Notes: generated by a model from the letters alone, not told the origin. DNA of 64,000 bases from SKLM01 sp964421785 (GCA_964421785.1 CAYQZG010000001.1:1-64000), one strand, 5' to 3'; counted from the first letter of the stretch, positions 1 to 13,277 are shown. Program-made: numbers and translations.

Positions 1-352
1 AGGACGAGGGCTGTGAGCCTGCCGCTTCGCTTAATGCGATTGCTCTGTTTGAGGTCCAGGATTTTATCATTTTCCAAGCTCATGCAGATCCTGCAATGAG
101 ATGTTGCAGATACCTGCGTCGATCAATCCGTGCATTTCGTGGAAGGTGTCTGAAGCAAGGCTGTTGTCACGGCATGACGGTCAGTCTGCACGTCTTAAAA
201 CGGGCTTGATCTTTCAAACAGCTTATGATGAGTTTTGACACAGTCTGTTGGTTGTGATAGACTTGCAGCAGCATCGTCACGCATGGCCGGTGGTGCGGGA
301 AGACATTGCCGGCGGGCACGGTTGAGTGGAGAGACCAAGCGAGGAAGTAAAG
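1..352. other. Leading non-coding stretch
   Basis: No gene is supported here. Reading frames in this stretch are antisense or lack a ribosome site. The first 50 bases contain ATGCGATTGC, a short motif shared with the ends of the repeat elements near 14.9 kb and 35.3 kb. The only clear signal is the promoter at 235-263. Confidence 0.5.
235..263 (+). promoter_or_regulatory. Sigma70-type promoter upstream of the HhH membrane protein
   Basis: TTGACA at 235-240, a 17-bp spacer and TAGACT at 258-263. The predicted transcript would start about 80 bases before the ATG at 353. Confidence 0.55.
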
Positions 353-823
353 ATGGCGGAAGGAAGCGAAGAGGTGACTAACAACGCAGTTTCGGCTTTG
401 ATCGCCCTCGTGGTGGGGTTTGTGCTGGGACTGGTTGTCGTGTGGATCTACTGGGTGCAGCGCGAGCGGCTCGAGCAGTCGCGCTTCCGGAGGGCGGAGG
501 AGGAGCGCGTCCCACTGACGTCGAAGCCGGAGGCGCCCGAAGAGGAGTCCCCGGCCGGGGTCGAGCCTGAGCCGGACGATCTGACCCGCGTGGAGGGCAT
601 CGGCCCCAAGATGTCGAGCGTGCTTGCGGAGGCGGGCGTCGTGACCTTCGGCCAATTGGCAGAGCGCGAGCCGGACGCGCTGAAGCGAGTGTTGCGTGAG
701 GAGGGTCTCCAGTTTGCGGATCCAAGCACGTGGCCCGAGCAGGCGGCGCTGGCCGCCAAGGGCGCCTGGGACGAGTTGGATGCGTTGCAGGAAGAGTTGT
801 CCGGTGGTCGGCGGGTCGGCTAG
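353..823 (+). CDS. Membrane-anchored helix-hairpin-helix (DUF4332-like) protein
   Basis: 156 residues. A single hydrophobic segment (residues 15-34) is followed by a charged linker. A helix-hairpin-helix unit follows at residues 77-106, with the signature VEGIGPK at 80-86. C-terminal helices resemble the DUF4332 / flap-nuclease-like HhH family. HhH units usually bind DNA or mediate protein contacts, so this is probably a membrane-tethered adaptor; no nuclease residues are visible. The start is ATG 353, behind GAGGAAG at 341-347; an upstream GTG at 326 has no ribosome site. A promoter at 235-263 precedes it. Function is inferred only from the fold. Confidence 0.75.
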   Translation: MAEGSEEVTNNAVSALIALVVGFVLGLVVVWIYWVQRERLEQSRFRRAEEERVPLTSKPEAPEEESPAGVEPEPDDLTRVEGIGPKMSSVLAEAGVVTFGQLAEREPDALKRVLREEGLQFADPSTWPEQAALAAKGAWDELDALQEELSGGRRVG

Positions 824-945
824 GTGGTGTCGTGCGTTTTGGGCAAGGTGCGTCGCACGCGGCTGGGCTGCGCTCAGCTTGGAACGTGCAACGCACCATG
901 GATAGATGACCAGTTGATGGTCAAGAGAGTCAAGGAAGGAAGAGA

Positions 946-1152
946 ATGGATGAGTTAGTGCAGCTTGTGTCGGAGAAGGTTGGGTTGTCCGAGGATCAGG
1001 CTAGGCAGGCGGTGGAGACGGTTGTCGGTTACCTGAAGGAGAACCTGCCGGCGCCCATCGCGGGGCAGGTTGACAAGGCGCTGAGTGGGGCCGGGGGCAT
1101 CGACGTGGAAGGTCTGGCCCAAGGCCTGGGCGGTATGTTGGGCAAGAAGTAG
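946..1152 (+). CDS. Small helical protein of unknown function
   Basis: 68 residues, predicted almost wholly helical. An amphipathic N-terminal helix and a second helix are followed by a glycine-rich tail ending GMLGKK. The composition recalls short DUF2267/DUF2780-like proteins, but I do not assign it to a family with confidence. The start is ATG behind AAGGAAGGAAGAG. It sits 122 bp after the HhH protein gene in the same orientation and 199 bp before the giant surface protein, which has its own promoter. There is no signal peptide or membrane segment, so it is presumably cytoplasmic. Confidence 0.6.
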   Translation: MDELVQLVSEKVGLSEDQARQAVETVVGYLKENLPAPIAGQVDKALSGAGGIDVEGLAQGLGGMLGKK

Positions 1153-1174
1153 GAGGCGCGCGGTAAGCCACGGA

Positions 1175-1204
1175 TTGTCTTGGCTTGCCGTTTTGTGATA
1201 TAGA
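1175..1204 (+). promoter_or_regulatory. Probable promoter of the giant surface protein
   Basis: TTGTCT at 1175-1180, an 18-bp spacer and TATAGA at 1199-1204. This leaves a leader of about 140 nt before the ATG at 1352. The ribosome site GGGAGGT lies just upstream of that ATG. Confidence 0.45.
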
Positions 1205-1351
1205 CGGAACGGCAGACGGCGAGCCGTTCAGTTTGAGACAAAGGCCGGGCGGAGAGAGATTGACTGCGCGGCCTAGATGATGTGTGAAGTGAAACGAATA
1301 GCTGCCAGGAGCACGACCTGGATGGTGCATCGTTGGGCTGGGAGGTAGACC

Positions 1352-4300
1352 ATGAGGACCCGCATCTTTGAATGGATCACGATCACGGCACTGCTGGCTA
1401 ATCTGGTCGGTGCGGGTCTGGCGCCGCGCCCTGTCGCGGCTGCGCCCATGCCCGAGCCTGATACGGCGTCGACGCACGTGGGGTCGGCGTGGTATGAGGG
1501 GCTGCTCGTAGAGGAGTCCGCTGCGGATCTGGTGGATGACGCCGCTCCGTCGGCCGAAGGGCTGCTGCTGCCTGGATGGATGGCATTGGATAGGGCCGCC
1601 GATCTACATGGTCAACTGCTGCCTCCATGGATGGAGTCGGGTGGCATCCTCGATCTGTATGGTCAGACGGAGCGGGGACACGAGACGGAGGAGAAGCCGG
1701 ATAGGCCGGGTCTCCTTCCCGGCTGGTTCTCGCCTCAGAGCGGGCTCGGCGCATCCGCGAGCCACCACACTGTGCCGCCGAGCGGGGTGACGGTGACCGG
1801 TCCCGAGGAGGTGAACCAGTGCGACGTGGTGACCTTCACCATTGTTGCGGAGAACGACGCAAACCCGGCGAGCAACGTGGTCATCACCAGCGCCATGCCC
1901 ACCGGGTACACGCCGACGGAATTGTTCACCGACGTCGGATCCCTCGGCGCGAATGAAACGGTCACCTTCACGGCTGTGTTCACCGGCAGCTGTGATGCGG
2001 TCTCCGGGCAGAATGTGGTAACCCTTACGCAGGATGGCGCCGATCCCATCGTCAAGACTGCCGACTTCGTGGTCAACCCGGGTGCGCTGACGGTGCTGAA
2101 GGAGCCGGCGGTGATTCCGGCCGCCCTGGACGACGTGGTCACGTGGACCGTCTACGTGGAGAATACGGGCTACGGAGCTGTATCCAACGTGGCCATTACG
2201 GACGCCCTGGGCAGTGGAATGGAGTATATCTCGGGTCTGACGTACGCGTCAGTCTCCACCATCGCCGCCGGCGATTTGGTCAGCTACCCCATCTCGGCAA
2301 AGGTGGTAGGATGCTCCGAGCTGACGAACATAGTGACGGCCACCTGGGGCTGCGACGGCGAGCGGTGCCTCGAGCCGGAGCGAGCCAAGGCTGCCATCGA
2401 TCTCCAGATGACGAATCCCGATCTTGTCTACACCCCGACGCAGATTGAGGTCCCCTATTGCGACGCATCTGGTGCTTTCACCATTCCGTTCGAGAATCAG
2501 GGTGACGGGACGGCTTACACGGGGACGCTGGACGTTGATCTTTCCCCTTTTGACGTCGACGTCTCTTCCGCCGATGCTTCCTACGATAGCGGCGAAGGAG
2601 CATTCAGCTTGCCCCCGATTGGGCCGGCGGGAACGCCATCGGCGACGTACGACCTGGTCTTCACGCTGACGATACCCAGTGGCGACGCCTGCACAATGGG
2701 TGGAGGTGGTAGCCTCAACTTCGATTTGACGTTCTACGACCGCTGCGACAACCCCTACTTCACGCTGCCAAAGTCAGGGAACTGGGAGCTGGTGGATACG
2801 CCGGGCCAATTGAGTGTGAGCAAGGACATGCCCGGTGAGGTCTACCGCGGAGAGGACGTGACAGCGACGATTGAGGTCGATGCTCCCGGGATCACGTCGA
2901 CGATCATGGTCACCGACGCGGTGCCTGCCGGCTGGAGCGTGGTCAACCCCGGTGGGGGCGTCACCTCCACCGTGGGTGATCGGACCACCATCACGTGGAC
3001 GCTGAGCACCTCAGATACGCTTGAGGTGGTCCTGAGTACACCGGGCGCCGACGCTGAGGGCTGCGCGTACTGCGGCACCGAGGCCACCAATGTGGTCACT
3101 GCCACAGGGTCCGACTGCCAGGACTGTGTGCAGACTGTGAGTGCTGAAGCCACGACACAGATCCAATGCGACGAGCCGGTGGCCACGTCGAACAAGCAGG
3201 TCTCAGGGGTCGTGCCACCCTGCAGTTATGAAACCAACCAGACCTTCTTCTACACCAACACCTATACCTTCGCCGAGGCCGACGTCTTCACGAACACGCC
3301 CTCTTGGGAGAGCATCGTCTTCACTGAGACGCTCTTGAACCAGTACTACGTCACGGACACGGCAAGGATCACTGTATCTAAGGACGGGACATCCTACAGT
3401 GCGGTGTTTTCGGACACCGTGATCGGCGGCAACCTGGTCATCGATAGCATCTCTCCCACCCAGGGGATCACTGTGCCTGGCTCAGTGATGACCATCACGT
3501 ACCAGACGGCGATCACGGAGCCTTTCCCCTGCAGCAGCGGGTCGTTCTACGATTGGTCCTATTTGGACCTGGGTGTCACGGGGAACGCCGAGTGCGCGTC
3601 GGATGGTGTTCTTGAGGAGGGGGTGCCTGTCTCGACCGCGGCTCCGGCGATGGATCTATCCCTCGAAGGGCTGCCGAGCCAGGTCTCGTCATGCGGGGAA
3701 TACACGGTCACCCTCAGGGCTGAGCGTACATCTGATGTGCCGGCTTACGATGCGGTGATCGACTTGGTGACGGATACCTATGCCATCACCGAGGTGCTCG
3801 GCTTCGATGGGGCCTTGCCTGTTTTCACCGAGACCAACGCATCCGGCTACCATTGGTACTACGGCGATGCCTTCACCAGCTCCACCACGGCCACGGTGCA
3901 GCTGCGGGTCAAGCTGCGCTGTACCGACAGCGCGCCTTTTAGCGCGACAGTCTTCTACGACAATAGATGCGACGACGGTGATGACGATGATTCGAACAGC
4001 TACAGGGGAGGCTGCAGGTCTGGAGGCGTTCTCCAGTCGCCGCAGTACGCCCCTTGCCGACCCATCGTCACCAAGTTCCCCGAGCTCCTTTGGGCGCAAG
4101 GCGATGTCGTCACCTGGACCTTGACGGTCTACAACAGCGGGGCCGGGCCGGCCCACGACGTCACGCTGACCGACACATTGGGATCCGGTCTGGTGTACCG
4201 ATCCTCGTCGATTACGTCCACGTTTGGCTCCGTCGCCGGCGTGGAGCCGATCACGTCCTCGCACGCGGTGACTTGGCACGTCCCCCTCATCGCATCCCGC

Positions 4301-7300
4301 GAGCGGGTGATCATCGAATACAGCGCCGAGATCATCGGCTGTGACGACCTGACCAACCATTTCGCCGGCCAGCAGGGATGTCTCGACGACGTGTGCCAGA
4401 GTGGGTGCGTCGATGCCTCGGTGGCGGAGCTGCCCGATACCTTGCTGGTCAACACCAACGCCTTCAACTCGCCGCTGCCTACCTGTTATACCACCACCAT
4501 CACGGCTACGGTGCGGAACGGGGGGCTCATGAGCGTCTACACCGGCACCGTGACCGAGACGCTGCCGGAGAGCATGTTCTACGTCTCGGGTAGCTCGTAC
4601 TACACCGTGGGCGAGGGAACCACGCCGTCCTTTGACGGCTGGCTCGCGGCCGGCGATCCATCCTCCACAACCACCGGGTCGGGCCGGCAGGTGTTGAGTT
4701 GGGGGCCGAGCGAGATCGTGGAGTTGGGGCGTATCTATCCCGATGAGGAGGACACGGTCTGGATCCGCTTCGATGCCTACGTTGACTGCGACTTCGACGG
4801 TGGCCAGCTGACGGTTCAGGCTGCCTATCAGGACGTGTGTGACGATGTTTTCCGCACAACCCCCAGCAACTACCTCCTCCGTGCGGAGCCCCCCAGGGTG
4901 ACGTTGGAGAAGCTCGGGCGGAACCTGGACGCGCCCCTGGGATGGGGAGAGCTCACCTACGCCGAGCCGGGGGAGCGGGTGCAGTGGGGCATCACGCTGA
5001 CTAACGACAGCGACACTGCAGCGCAAATGACGGTGGTTACAGACGCGCTGCCGTCGAACGTGACCTATGATAGCGCCAGTCCCCCGCCGGACTTCCAGAC
5101 CGGCGGTGTCATCACCTGGAACGTGGGTACACTGAAGCAAGGTGATCCGTTCACGGCCCTGATCACGGCCACGGTGGACGACAACGGGTGTGAGGTCGAC
5201 GATCAGCAGAACGTGGTCACCGCTACCTGGGGCTGCCCAGAGACACCCTGTCGGCAGACGGCCACCGATGAGGCTGAGCTGCGGACGCGCCCGCTGTTCC
5301 CCCGAGCCGAGATCGACGTGTCGCCCACGACACTGCACCAGTGCGGTGGCCCCCTCATCATCACACTGGTCAACGACGGACCGCCAGCCTACACGGTCAC
5401 GCTGACCAACACACTGCCCAGCGGATATGTCTACAGCGATACCCTGAGCGCGAGCACGCCCGTCTCCGGCGAGCTGGGATTGGGTACGCCCACGTCGGTC
5501 TTCACCTGGCCCACGTTGCCCACCGGCGTGACGACCATGACCTTTCAGATCCGCAACGATACCGGCGGCGACTGCGAGGAGCCGAGCGGGCCGAACACGG
5601 TGACGCTGACCTACGATGATCACCAGACGTGCGTCGACACAGATCGGTACACGGTGACCCAGGTGACGCCGATGGACATCGTTTCCCCCGACCTCTCGGT
5701 GAGCAAGGAGAATTCTCAGCTGATCGCCGAGCCAGGAGAGGTCGTCACCTGGACGATCACGGTCGAGAATGTCGGCAGCGGCTACGCACCGAACGTTGTG
5801 GTTACGGACACGATTGGCGATGGATTCTCCAGTTGGGGTGCGACGAACGGCGCGGATAGCGACGAGAGCAATACCCCCCTCGTTGCAGGAAGTTTCATCA
5901 CGTGGACCCCTGCGGTGACTATAGCCTCTGGTGACACGTGGCAAGCCCAAGTCACGGCGACTGTCAAGGCCACGGGAGAGCATCGTGACACGGTAGGGGC
6001 GAGCGGGACGTGTGCTGCTGGGTGCCGTTACGATAGCGACTCTGACACCAGCTACGTCACAGTAGGGGAGGTGTTTGCCAAGACGCCGGATGTCCAGACC
6101 GGCACCATCGGCAGCTTGGTCTCGTTCGATCTGACCGTTGTGTTGTCCGATACCGACGCGCTTTATGAGAATCTGACCCTCACGGACACGCTGCCGACAG
6201 GCCTGGGCTACGTCGATTCGAGGCTTACGTACGTTCCGGACACGGATCAGAATGGGACGGAGGTGATTAGCGACACACCTACCACCGCTCCCACGGGTTT
6301 CGCAGACACTGCCCCGATTGTCTGGGAGCTGGGCGACCTCTCGGGCACGCTGGAGATCAACGGAGTGATCACGGCGGTCATAAGGAATATTGGAAGCAAC
6401 CAGGACGGGGATAGCTTGACCAACCAACTCAGGATGACGTACGTCGATGACAGCGTCTTCTATGTCTACACCGACACGGCGCAGGTGGACATCCTGGAGC
6501 CGAACCTGGTGCTGGACAAGGAGGTCGAGACGACCGGCGATCCGAACAACTTGACCGGCGTCGACCTGCTCACCTACACCCTCACCATCACCAGCGACGG
6601 TACCTGGCCTGCCTATGACGTGCTGATCACCGATGCAGTGCCCTCCGGTATCAGCGTGACGCAGCAGTACGCGGGTGGTGCCGACACCACCAGTGGACCG
6701 ATCAAAGGTCCGGGTCTGCTCACCTGGTCCTTCGACGAGATCCCGTCGGATACAGTGCGCGTGCTTAGTTACACGGCCATCATCTCCGAGGCGCTGCCTG
6801 GGGCCACGTTGACCAACGTCGCCACCGCCACGTGGACCAGCACGCCGGACGATCCCGAGGGGGAGGAGCGTACGGGTGATGACGGTCCTGGCGGCGCCTT
6901 GGATGACTACGCTGACGACGACCAGGTGTCCGTGGACGTTGCGCCGCTGACCTTCGCCAAGACGAGCGATCCGCCCTGGCTGCGTGTGGGCGACTTGGTG
7001 ACTTATACGCTGAATTTCACCGTGCCGGCCGGCACGGCAGGTATGGGAGGCGACTCGTACCTGAAAGATACCCTCCCGCCGGGCGTCTGGTACATCACGG
7101 ATTCCGAATCGCTGGCTTGGACGCCGAGCGGCGTGGATGCCATCACATACACGGAACGCGCCGTTGGACCATTGGGCGACTCACAGGTGGTGACGTGGAC
7201 CTTCGGCACGCCGATCACCAGCCTGCAGGACGTTGCAACGGTGGTGACGCTCACCTTCCAGGCACAGGCGACCGGCGAGGATGCGACCTCCGCGGAGGTA

Positions 7301-10300
7301 TGGCCGCAGGGTGACGAACCCCATACTGTCACCAACATCGTGAAACTGGTCCAGCGAGGTGAGTCAAAGGGCACAGACACGGCCGAGAACGAGGTTCGCC
7401 AGCCGGATCTTGACATCTCTAAGACGGCGACACCGTTCTCTGGAGCGTTCGTCGGCGCCAATGAGCGCATCACGTACACGCTCACGATCAGCAACAGCGG
7501 ACATGCGCCAGCCTACGACATTGAGGTGACCGATGCACTGCCCGTGGGGATCGACTACGTGCGCACTATCTCGGCGCCCAATCCCCCCACGGCCGCGATC
7601 ACGCCGAGCGTGAGCGTGAGTGGTCAGAACATCACGTACACGGTGAGCGAGTTGGCCGCGGGGCCGGGCGCGACGATGATGATCACGGTCGTAGCGCAGG
7701 TGACCGATACCATCGGCGCCAACCTGCTGCTCACCAATACGGCGGCGATTCCCACCTACGACTCGCAACCCGATAACGGCTCACAGACTGGCCTGACGCC
7801 AACGCAGCGCGACTACAGCGACGGGGACGATGACGTCCAGCATCGGACTGTTGACGCTGGCATCGTCAAAGGCGTTCGGTTCAGCCCGCCGCCCACGGCG
7901 ACGCTCGGCACCCTGGTGACGTATACGCTCACGGTCCCCGATCGGCCGATCAGCGCGACGCTGTATGACGTGTTGGTGACGGATACGATCGATAGCCGGC
8001 TCACCATTGAGGACGTGACCACAGGTGGTGGCACTGGTCCTGACAGCGACTTCGACCGCACGACCGGGCTGGTCACGGCGACGTTTGACACCATTCCACA
8101 CACCACACAGGCCACCATCACGATCACGACGCGCATCTCCGACGGGCTGGGCGCGAACGCCGGTGAGACCATCACCAACAGCGCGGTGATGACCCACAGT
8201 ACGGCACCTGCGCTGAAGCGGAGCGAGACGGTGAGCACCGAGGTAGGCGAGCCCCGGTTGGAGATGATGAAGACCAGCGACCCACCGACGACGAGCACGG
8301 TCGGGGCGGGCGACTCGGTAACCTACACCGTGACGATCACCAACGTCGGGGACGCCAGTGGTCCCAGCCCAGCTTATGACGTGGTCCTGACCGACACGCT
8401 GCCTGGCTATGCCAACGACGCGGCTCCGAGAGACGTGGTAGCCACGCTGGACGGTGCTGATGTCAGCCCCAGTCTGTTCGTCACGGGTTACGTCGCCAGC
8501 ACCGGTGTCTTCACGGTGACGTTCGATCCCACACTGGCGTTCAGCGTCCCGGTGGGCAGCGTGCTGGAGGTCGCGTATGTGGCTGAGGTGGACGACGACG
8601 TGGGGGCCAACCGGGACCTCACCAACGACGCTCAGGTTACCTGGTCAAGCCTGCCAGGCGCGACGCCGGGGGATCGGGATTACGATCCGCTGCAGGACGA
8701 TACCACGCTTCACACAGTCGATGCGGCGTTGGCCAAGTCGGTCACGCCGGACTACGCCACGTTGGGCGACGTGGTCACCTATACCATCCGTGTGCCTGAT
8801 CCGACCATCACAGCGACGCTCTACGCGGTCACCGTCACCGACGAGCTGGATGCGCGACTTGATCTCCAGTCCGTCAGCGACGGGCCTGATGGCAGCGTGG
8901 CTCAGGCCGGCAATGCTTTCACGGTCACCTATTCATCGATCCCTCACGATGAGCGGCGTTTGATCACGGTCACCGCCATTGTGTCGTCGCCGCTGGGTGC
9001 CGAAGCCGGGGACGTGATCACCAACCAGGCCACGATGGTGCATCAGGACGGCGGCCCGACGCTGAGCAACGAGCCGACCTTTACTGTCACGGAGCCGTCG
9101 CTGGCGCTGGACAAGACGAGTGACCCGCCCCCTGGTCAGGACATCACGGCGGGGCAGACGGTGACGTACAGCGTGGCCATCAGCAACAGCTGCGGCATCA
9201 CGTCCAGTGCTGCTTATGACGTGGTCTTCACCGACACGCTGCCTCTTTGGATGTGGGATACGGAACCGGAGATCGTGGCGGTGACAATCGGCGCCGTGTC
9301 GGTGCCGGAGAGCAGCTACGAGCCGGACTATGATGCCGCCAGTGGTCAGTTCACGGTCGTCTTCTCACCCACCTTTGGCATCACGCCTTGTCACGCGTTG
9401 GTCCTCACGTACACGGCCGTTGTGTCGACCGAGGTGCCGGCGGATACGGACCTGACCAACGAGGCGCAGGTCACCTGGTCCAGCCTGCCGGGGGACGTGC
9501 CGGGGGACGAGGACTACGGTCCCGAGGAGGACTCAGTTACGCTCACCACGGGCTATCCCGATCTGAGCATCGACAAGACGACCACCTTGTCATCGGTGCA
9601 GGCCGGTGGCACGCTGGACTACGAGATCATCAACACTGGTTTCGTTGGCGCCTCGGGCGTGATTGTGACGGACACCCTGCCGCAGTACACGTCCTACGAG
9701 GGATGCGGGCCCGACCCGTGCGACTACGATTCTGTGTTGCGCGTCATCTCGTGGACGCTTGGGGACCTGCCGCTGGGGATCCCCATCGTGGTGACAGCTG
9801 CGATCCGGGTCACGGATACGCTGCCGGCCGGCGTCGATGGGATCACCAACACCGGCTGGATCAGCAGCAGCGAGGGCATCTCGGACACGGACACCGTCTA
9901 CACGCCCGTCGATGCCGAACCGGACTTGGTGCTGGTCAAGGACGACGGGCGGACGTACGTGGCGGCGGGTGACCGTCTGACGTACACGCTTGTCGTCAGC
10001 AACGTGGGCACCCAGGACGCCACGGGCGTGGTGATCACGGACACGATTCCCGACAACACGGTCTACGTCGGTGGCTCGGCTTCCGACGGCGGCGTCTACA
10101 GCGGGGGCACGCGCCAGATCACCTGGGACATTGGTTACTTCACCGTCGGGATGCAGATCAGCGTCACGTTCCAGGTGGACGTCGATGACCCCCTGAGCGG
10201 CGTCTCGGCCATCACCAACACGGCAATCGTGACCGACGATGGCGACAACGGTCCTGATCCCACCCCCGACAACAACAGCGATGACGACGTGGACCTGGTC

Positions 10301-13145
10301 TATGCCTCGCTGGGGGACTACGTGTGGGAGGACACGAATCTTGACGGTGGGCAGGATGGGTTTGAGCCCGGCGTCAGCGGCATCACCGTGACGCTCTACA
10401 CGGCGGCGGGCGATCCGGTTTCGACGACCACGACGAATGCCAGTGGATACTACTCCTTCACCGAGCTGATTCCGGGTGACTACTACGTGGTCTTCACGCC
10501 GACGGATGCCTATCTCTTCACGCAGCAGGACGCGGACGCGGACGACGAAGACAGCGATGCCGACCCGGATACGGGCCAGACGATAGTGATCGCCCTCGAT
10601 CCGGGCGAGAATGACTTCACCTGGGATGCCGGGCTGTACCGGCTGGACTACGGCGATCTCCCGGGCAGCTACGGGACCACAAAGGCCGAGGACGGTGCGC
10701 GTCACGTGATCCTGCCTGCTGACAATCCGACGCTGGGTGACGAGGTCGATGCTGAGACTGACGGCCAACCCAGCGCGGACGCGGACGGTGACGACAATGA
10801 CGGCAACGACGACGAGGACGGTGTGACGTTCGACAGCGACCTGATCCCTGGTGAGATCGCCACCGTCACCGTGTCGGCTTCGGGAGCGAATGGGAATCTG
10901 AACGCCTGGATAGACTTCGACGGCGATGGTACGCTGGATGCGGGGGAGCAGATTGCCACTGACGTGCCGATCGCGGCCGGCGACAGCGAGATCATCACCT
11001 TCACCGTGCCGGTCACGGCGACCCAGGATGACACGGGCGCGCGCTTCCGCTTCAGCTCCGAGACGGGGCTGGGGCCCACCGGCCTGGCCGATGACGGTGA
11101 GGTGGAGGACTACCTGGTCACCATCCAGGAGCTGGACTACGGCGACGTGCCCGATGGTTATGGCACCACCAACGCCGCGGACGGTGCACGCCACGTCATC
11201 CTCCCCGCCGACAACCCGACGCTCGGCAACACGGTCGACGCGGAGACCGATGGGCAGCCCAGTGACGCCGCCGACGGCGACGACGCAAACGGTACCCCCG
11301 ACGACGAAGACGGTGTCACATTCCTAACCCCGCTCATGCCGGGCCAGATGGCCACCATCACGGTAAGTGCTGCGGATACCGCCGATGGGTACCTCAACGC
11401 CTGGATCGACTTCAACGGGGACGGCGATTGGGATGACCCCGGCGAGCGAATCGTCACCGATACCCTGATCGTTTCGGACACGACCGAGACCATCACCTTC
11501 ACCGTCCCGGACGTTCCGCTGGGCACCAGCCTCTACAGCCGCTTCCGCTTCAACAGCGACGGTGGGTTGGATCCCACCGGCCTGGCGACCGACGGCGAGG
11601 TGGAGGATTACGTGCTGATGAGCCTGGGCAACCGGGTCTGGCTGGACGACGGGGCTGGCGGCGGCACTGTCAACGATGGTCAGCTCAACGGGGGCGAGGC
11701 CGGCATTCCGGGCGTGACCGTGGAGCTCTACCGCGAGGGCGATACGCCAGGCGTCGACACGCCCATCGCCACCACCACGACGGACGCTACGGGCCACTAT
11801 ACGTTCACCGGTCTGATCTCCGATACCTACGTGGTCCACATTCCAGCCTCGAACTTCGACCCCGGCGAGCCGCTGGAGGGGCTCTATTCTTCGTTCGGCA
11901 GCAGCGATCCCGATGCAGACGAAGATCAGAACCAGGACGAGAACGGCGTCGACGACGATGATCCGGCTCTCAACGGCATCAGCAGCGATCCTGTGACGCT
12001 GTCGCAGGGGGATGAGCCGGACGCTGAGGACGGCGACAGAAACTCTAACTTGACCGTCGACTTCGGCTTCATCCCTTCAGCCTCGCTGGGCAACCGGGTG
12101 TGGGAGGACTTCGACGGCAACGGCATCCAAGACGCTGGTGAACCGGGCGTCGAGGGTGTGACCGTGGAGCTCTACGACGACCAAGATAACTTGGTGGGTA
12201 CGACGACCACGGATGCCAGCGGGCATTACACCTTCACCAACTTGATCCCTGGCGACTACTCTGTCACCTTCAAGCCGCCAGCGGGATATCAGCTCACGTC
12301 GCAGGATGAAGGATCCGACGATGCTTTGGACAGCGATGCCGACCCAGGAACGGGTGAGACGGTCGTCACCTCTTTGGACCCGGGTGAGAATGATTTGTCG
12401 TGGGACGCTGGCCTGCGGGCTGGCGCCGATCTCGGCATCAGCAAAGCGAGCGAGCCCGATCCTTACCTACCGGGGCAGCCGCTGACCTATACGCTGGTGG
12501 TGACCAATGCCGGCCCTCTGACAGCCCGGAACGTCACCGTTTCGGATACGCTGCCGGCCGGGGTCGTGCATTCCGCCTCGTTTGTTGAACCGGGTAGTGA
12601 TGTCGATCCCGACGGTCATCCACGGAGCTGCAACTACGTCAGCCCGACGGTCACCTGCGATCTGGTCAGCGTGGCTGCGGGTGAGAGAGTCACAGTCACG
12701 ATTGTTACCACAGTGACAAGCGGCTACGTGGGGGTGTTGCGGAACAGGGCTGAGGTGCTGGCTACTACGTTGGATCCCGATCCTGACAACGATGTCGCAG
12801 CTCATCAATCTCAGGCCGCCCCGGTCGGCGGCGTGACGATTCCGATGGCTGGGGGCTGGAGCTCCCCCCCCCGAAAAACCCCCCCGGGGGGGGGGGGTGG
12901 GGGGGGGGGGTGGCCGGGGGGGGGCAGGCGGGGGNNNNNNNNNNCAGAACCCCCCAGCCGCCCCGGACGGCGGCCTGCCCAGTCCGACCCCTGGTGGCTA
13001 GCACGCCCCCCCTCTTATCCCCCCCGCTGGGGGGGAAGGTGTGGCTGGGTTTGCGCCGCTGGCGCGCTGGCTGGAGTTGCTGGGTCTGGTCCTGCTCGCC
13101 GGTGGGGCGTCACTCCTGGGGTACAGGAGAAGGGTCGGTAAGTAG
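1352..13145 (+). CDS. Giant DUF11 / SdrD-B / GEVED surface protein, C-terminus broken by an assembly gap
   Basis: About 3,920 residues. An N-terminal signal peptide (residues ~1-32) is followed by some twenty DUF11-type Ig-like modules (residues ~140-2980), each with the strand pattern VTYTLTVxN...VTDTLP. Then come an SdrD-B module (~2984), two GEVED domains (~3097-3420; 'GEVEDY' twice), two more SdrD-B modules (~3423-3688) and a last DUF11 module (~3690-3826). Acidic DxDxD stretches in the SdrD modules probably bind calcium. The N-terminal modules carry paired cysteines, mostly absent later. After the low-quality G/C tract and gap (12935-12944) the original frame ends at 13141. The next frame reads LARWLELLGLVLLAGGASLL then YRRRVGK and stops at 13145, an obvious transmembrane anchor with a basic tail. 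That frame also has a TAG at 12999, so the junction is unreliable. It is likely an adhesin or cell-surface scaffold. Confidence 0.85.
12847..13040 (+). repeat. Family B repeat, one truncated and one full copy around a gap
   Basis: The sequence begins GGGGCTGGAGCTCCCCC and degenerates into G and C homopolymers before the N run. A second copy after the gap carries CTCTTATCCCCCCCGCTG followed by GGGGGGAAGGTGTGGCTGG. The core can fold as seven C, loop GCT, seven G. Further copies lie at 18469-18575 and 19431-19486. Here the element sits between the last DUF11 module and the membrane anchor. Confidence 0.7.
12935..12944. other. Assembly gap (10 N) inside the giant gene
   Basis: Ten N of unspecified true length between two homopolymer-rich copies of repeat family B. 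The coding frame changes across it. Confidence 0.95.
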
Positions 13146-13171
13146 AGGGCAGATTCTATATCGGACCCGGG

Positions 13172-13200
13172 AAGGGGAGGCCGTCTGGCCTCCCCTTTTC
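13172..13200 (+). terminator. Rho-independent terminator of the giant gene
   Basis: A perfect 11-bp stem: AAGGGGAGGCC (13172-13182), loop GTCT, GGCCTCCCCTT (13187-13197), ending in a short T run. It lies 27 bp after the corrected stop at 13145. It may also help separate the convergent minus-strand operon. Confidence 0.8.
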
Positions 13201-13277
13201 CCTTGCTGCGGGGCTGATGTCCGGTGGTTCTTCCGGTCTCTGTAGTTGTCGGGCAGTGGATGAGGAGGCAGCTCGAC

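Noticed and set aside
3689..6427. 912-codon open frame antisense to the giant gene
   Set aside because: It mirrors the repetitive GC-rich coding strand, has no ribosome site and shows no domain. The same applies to antisense frames at 9590-11194, 13224-14111 and 15571-17109.
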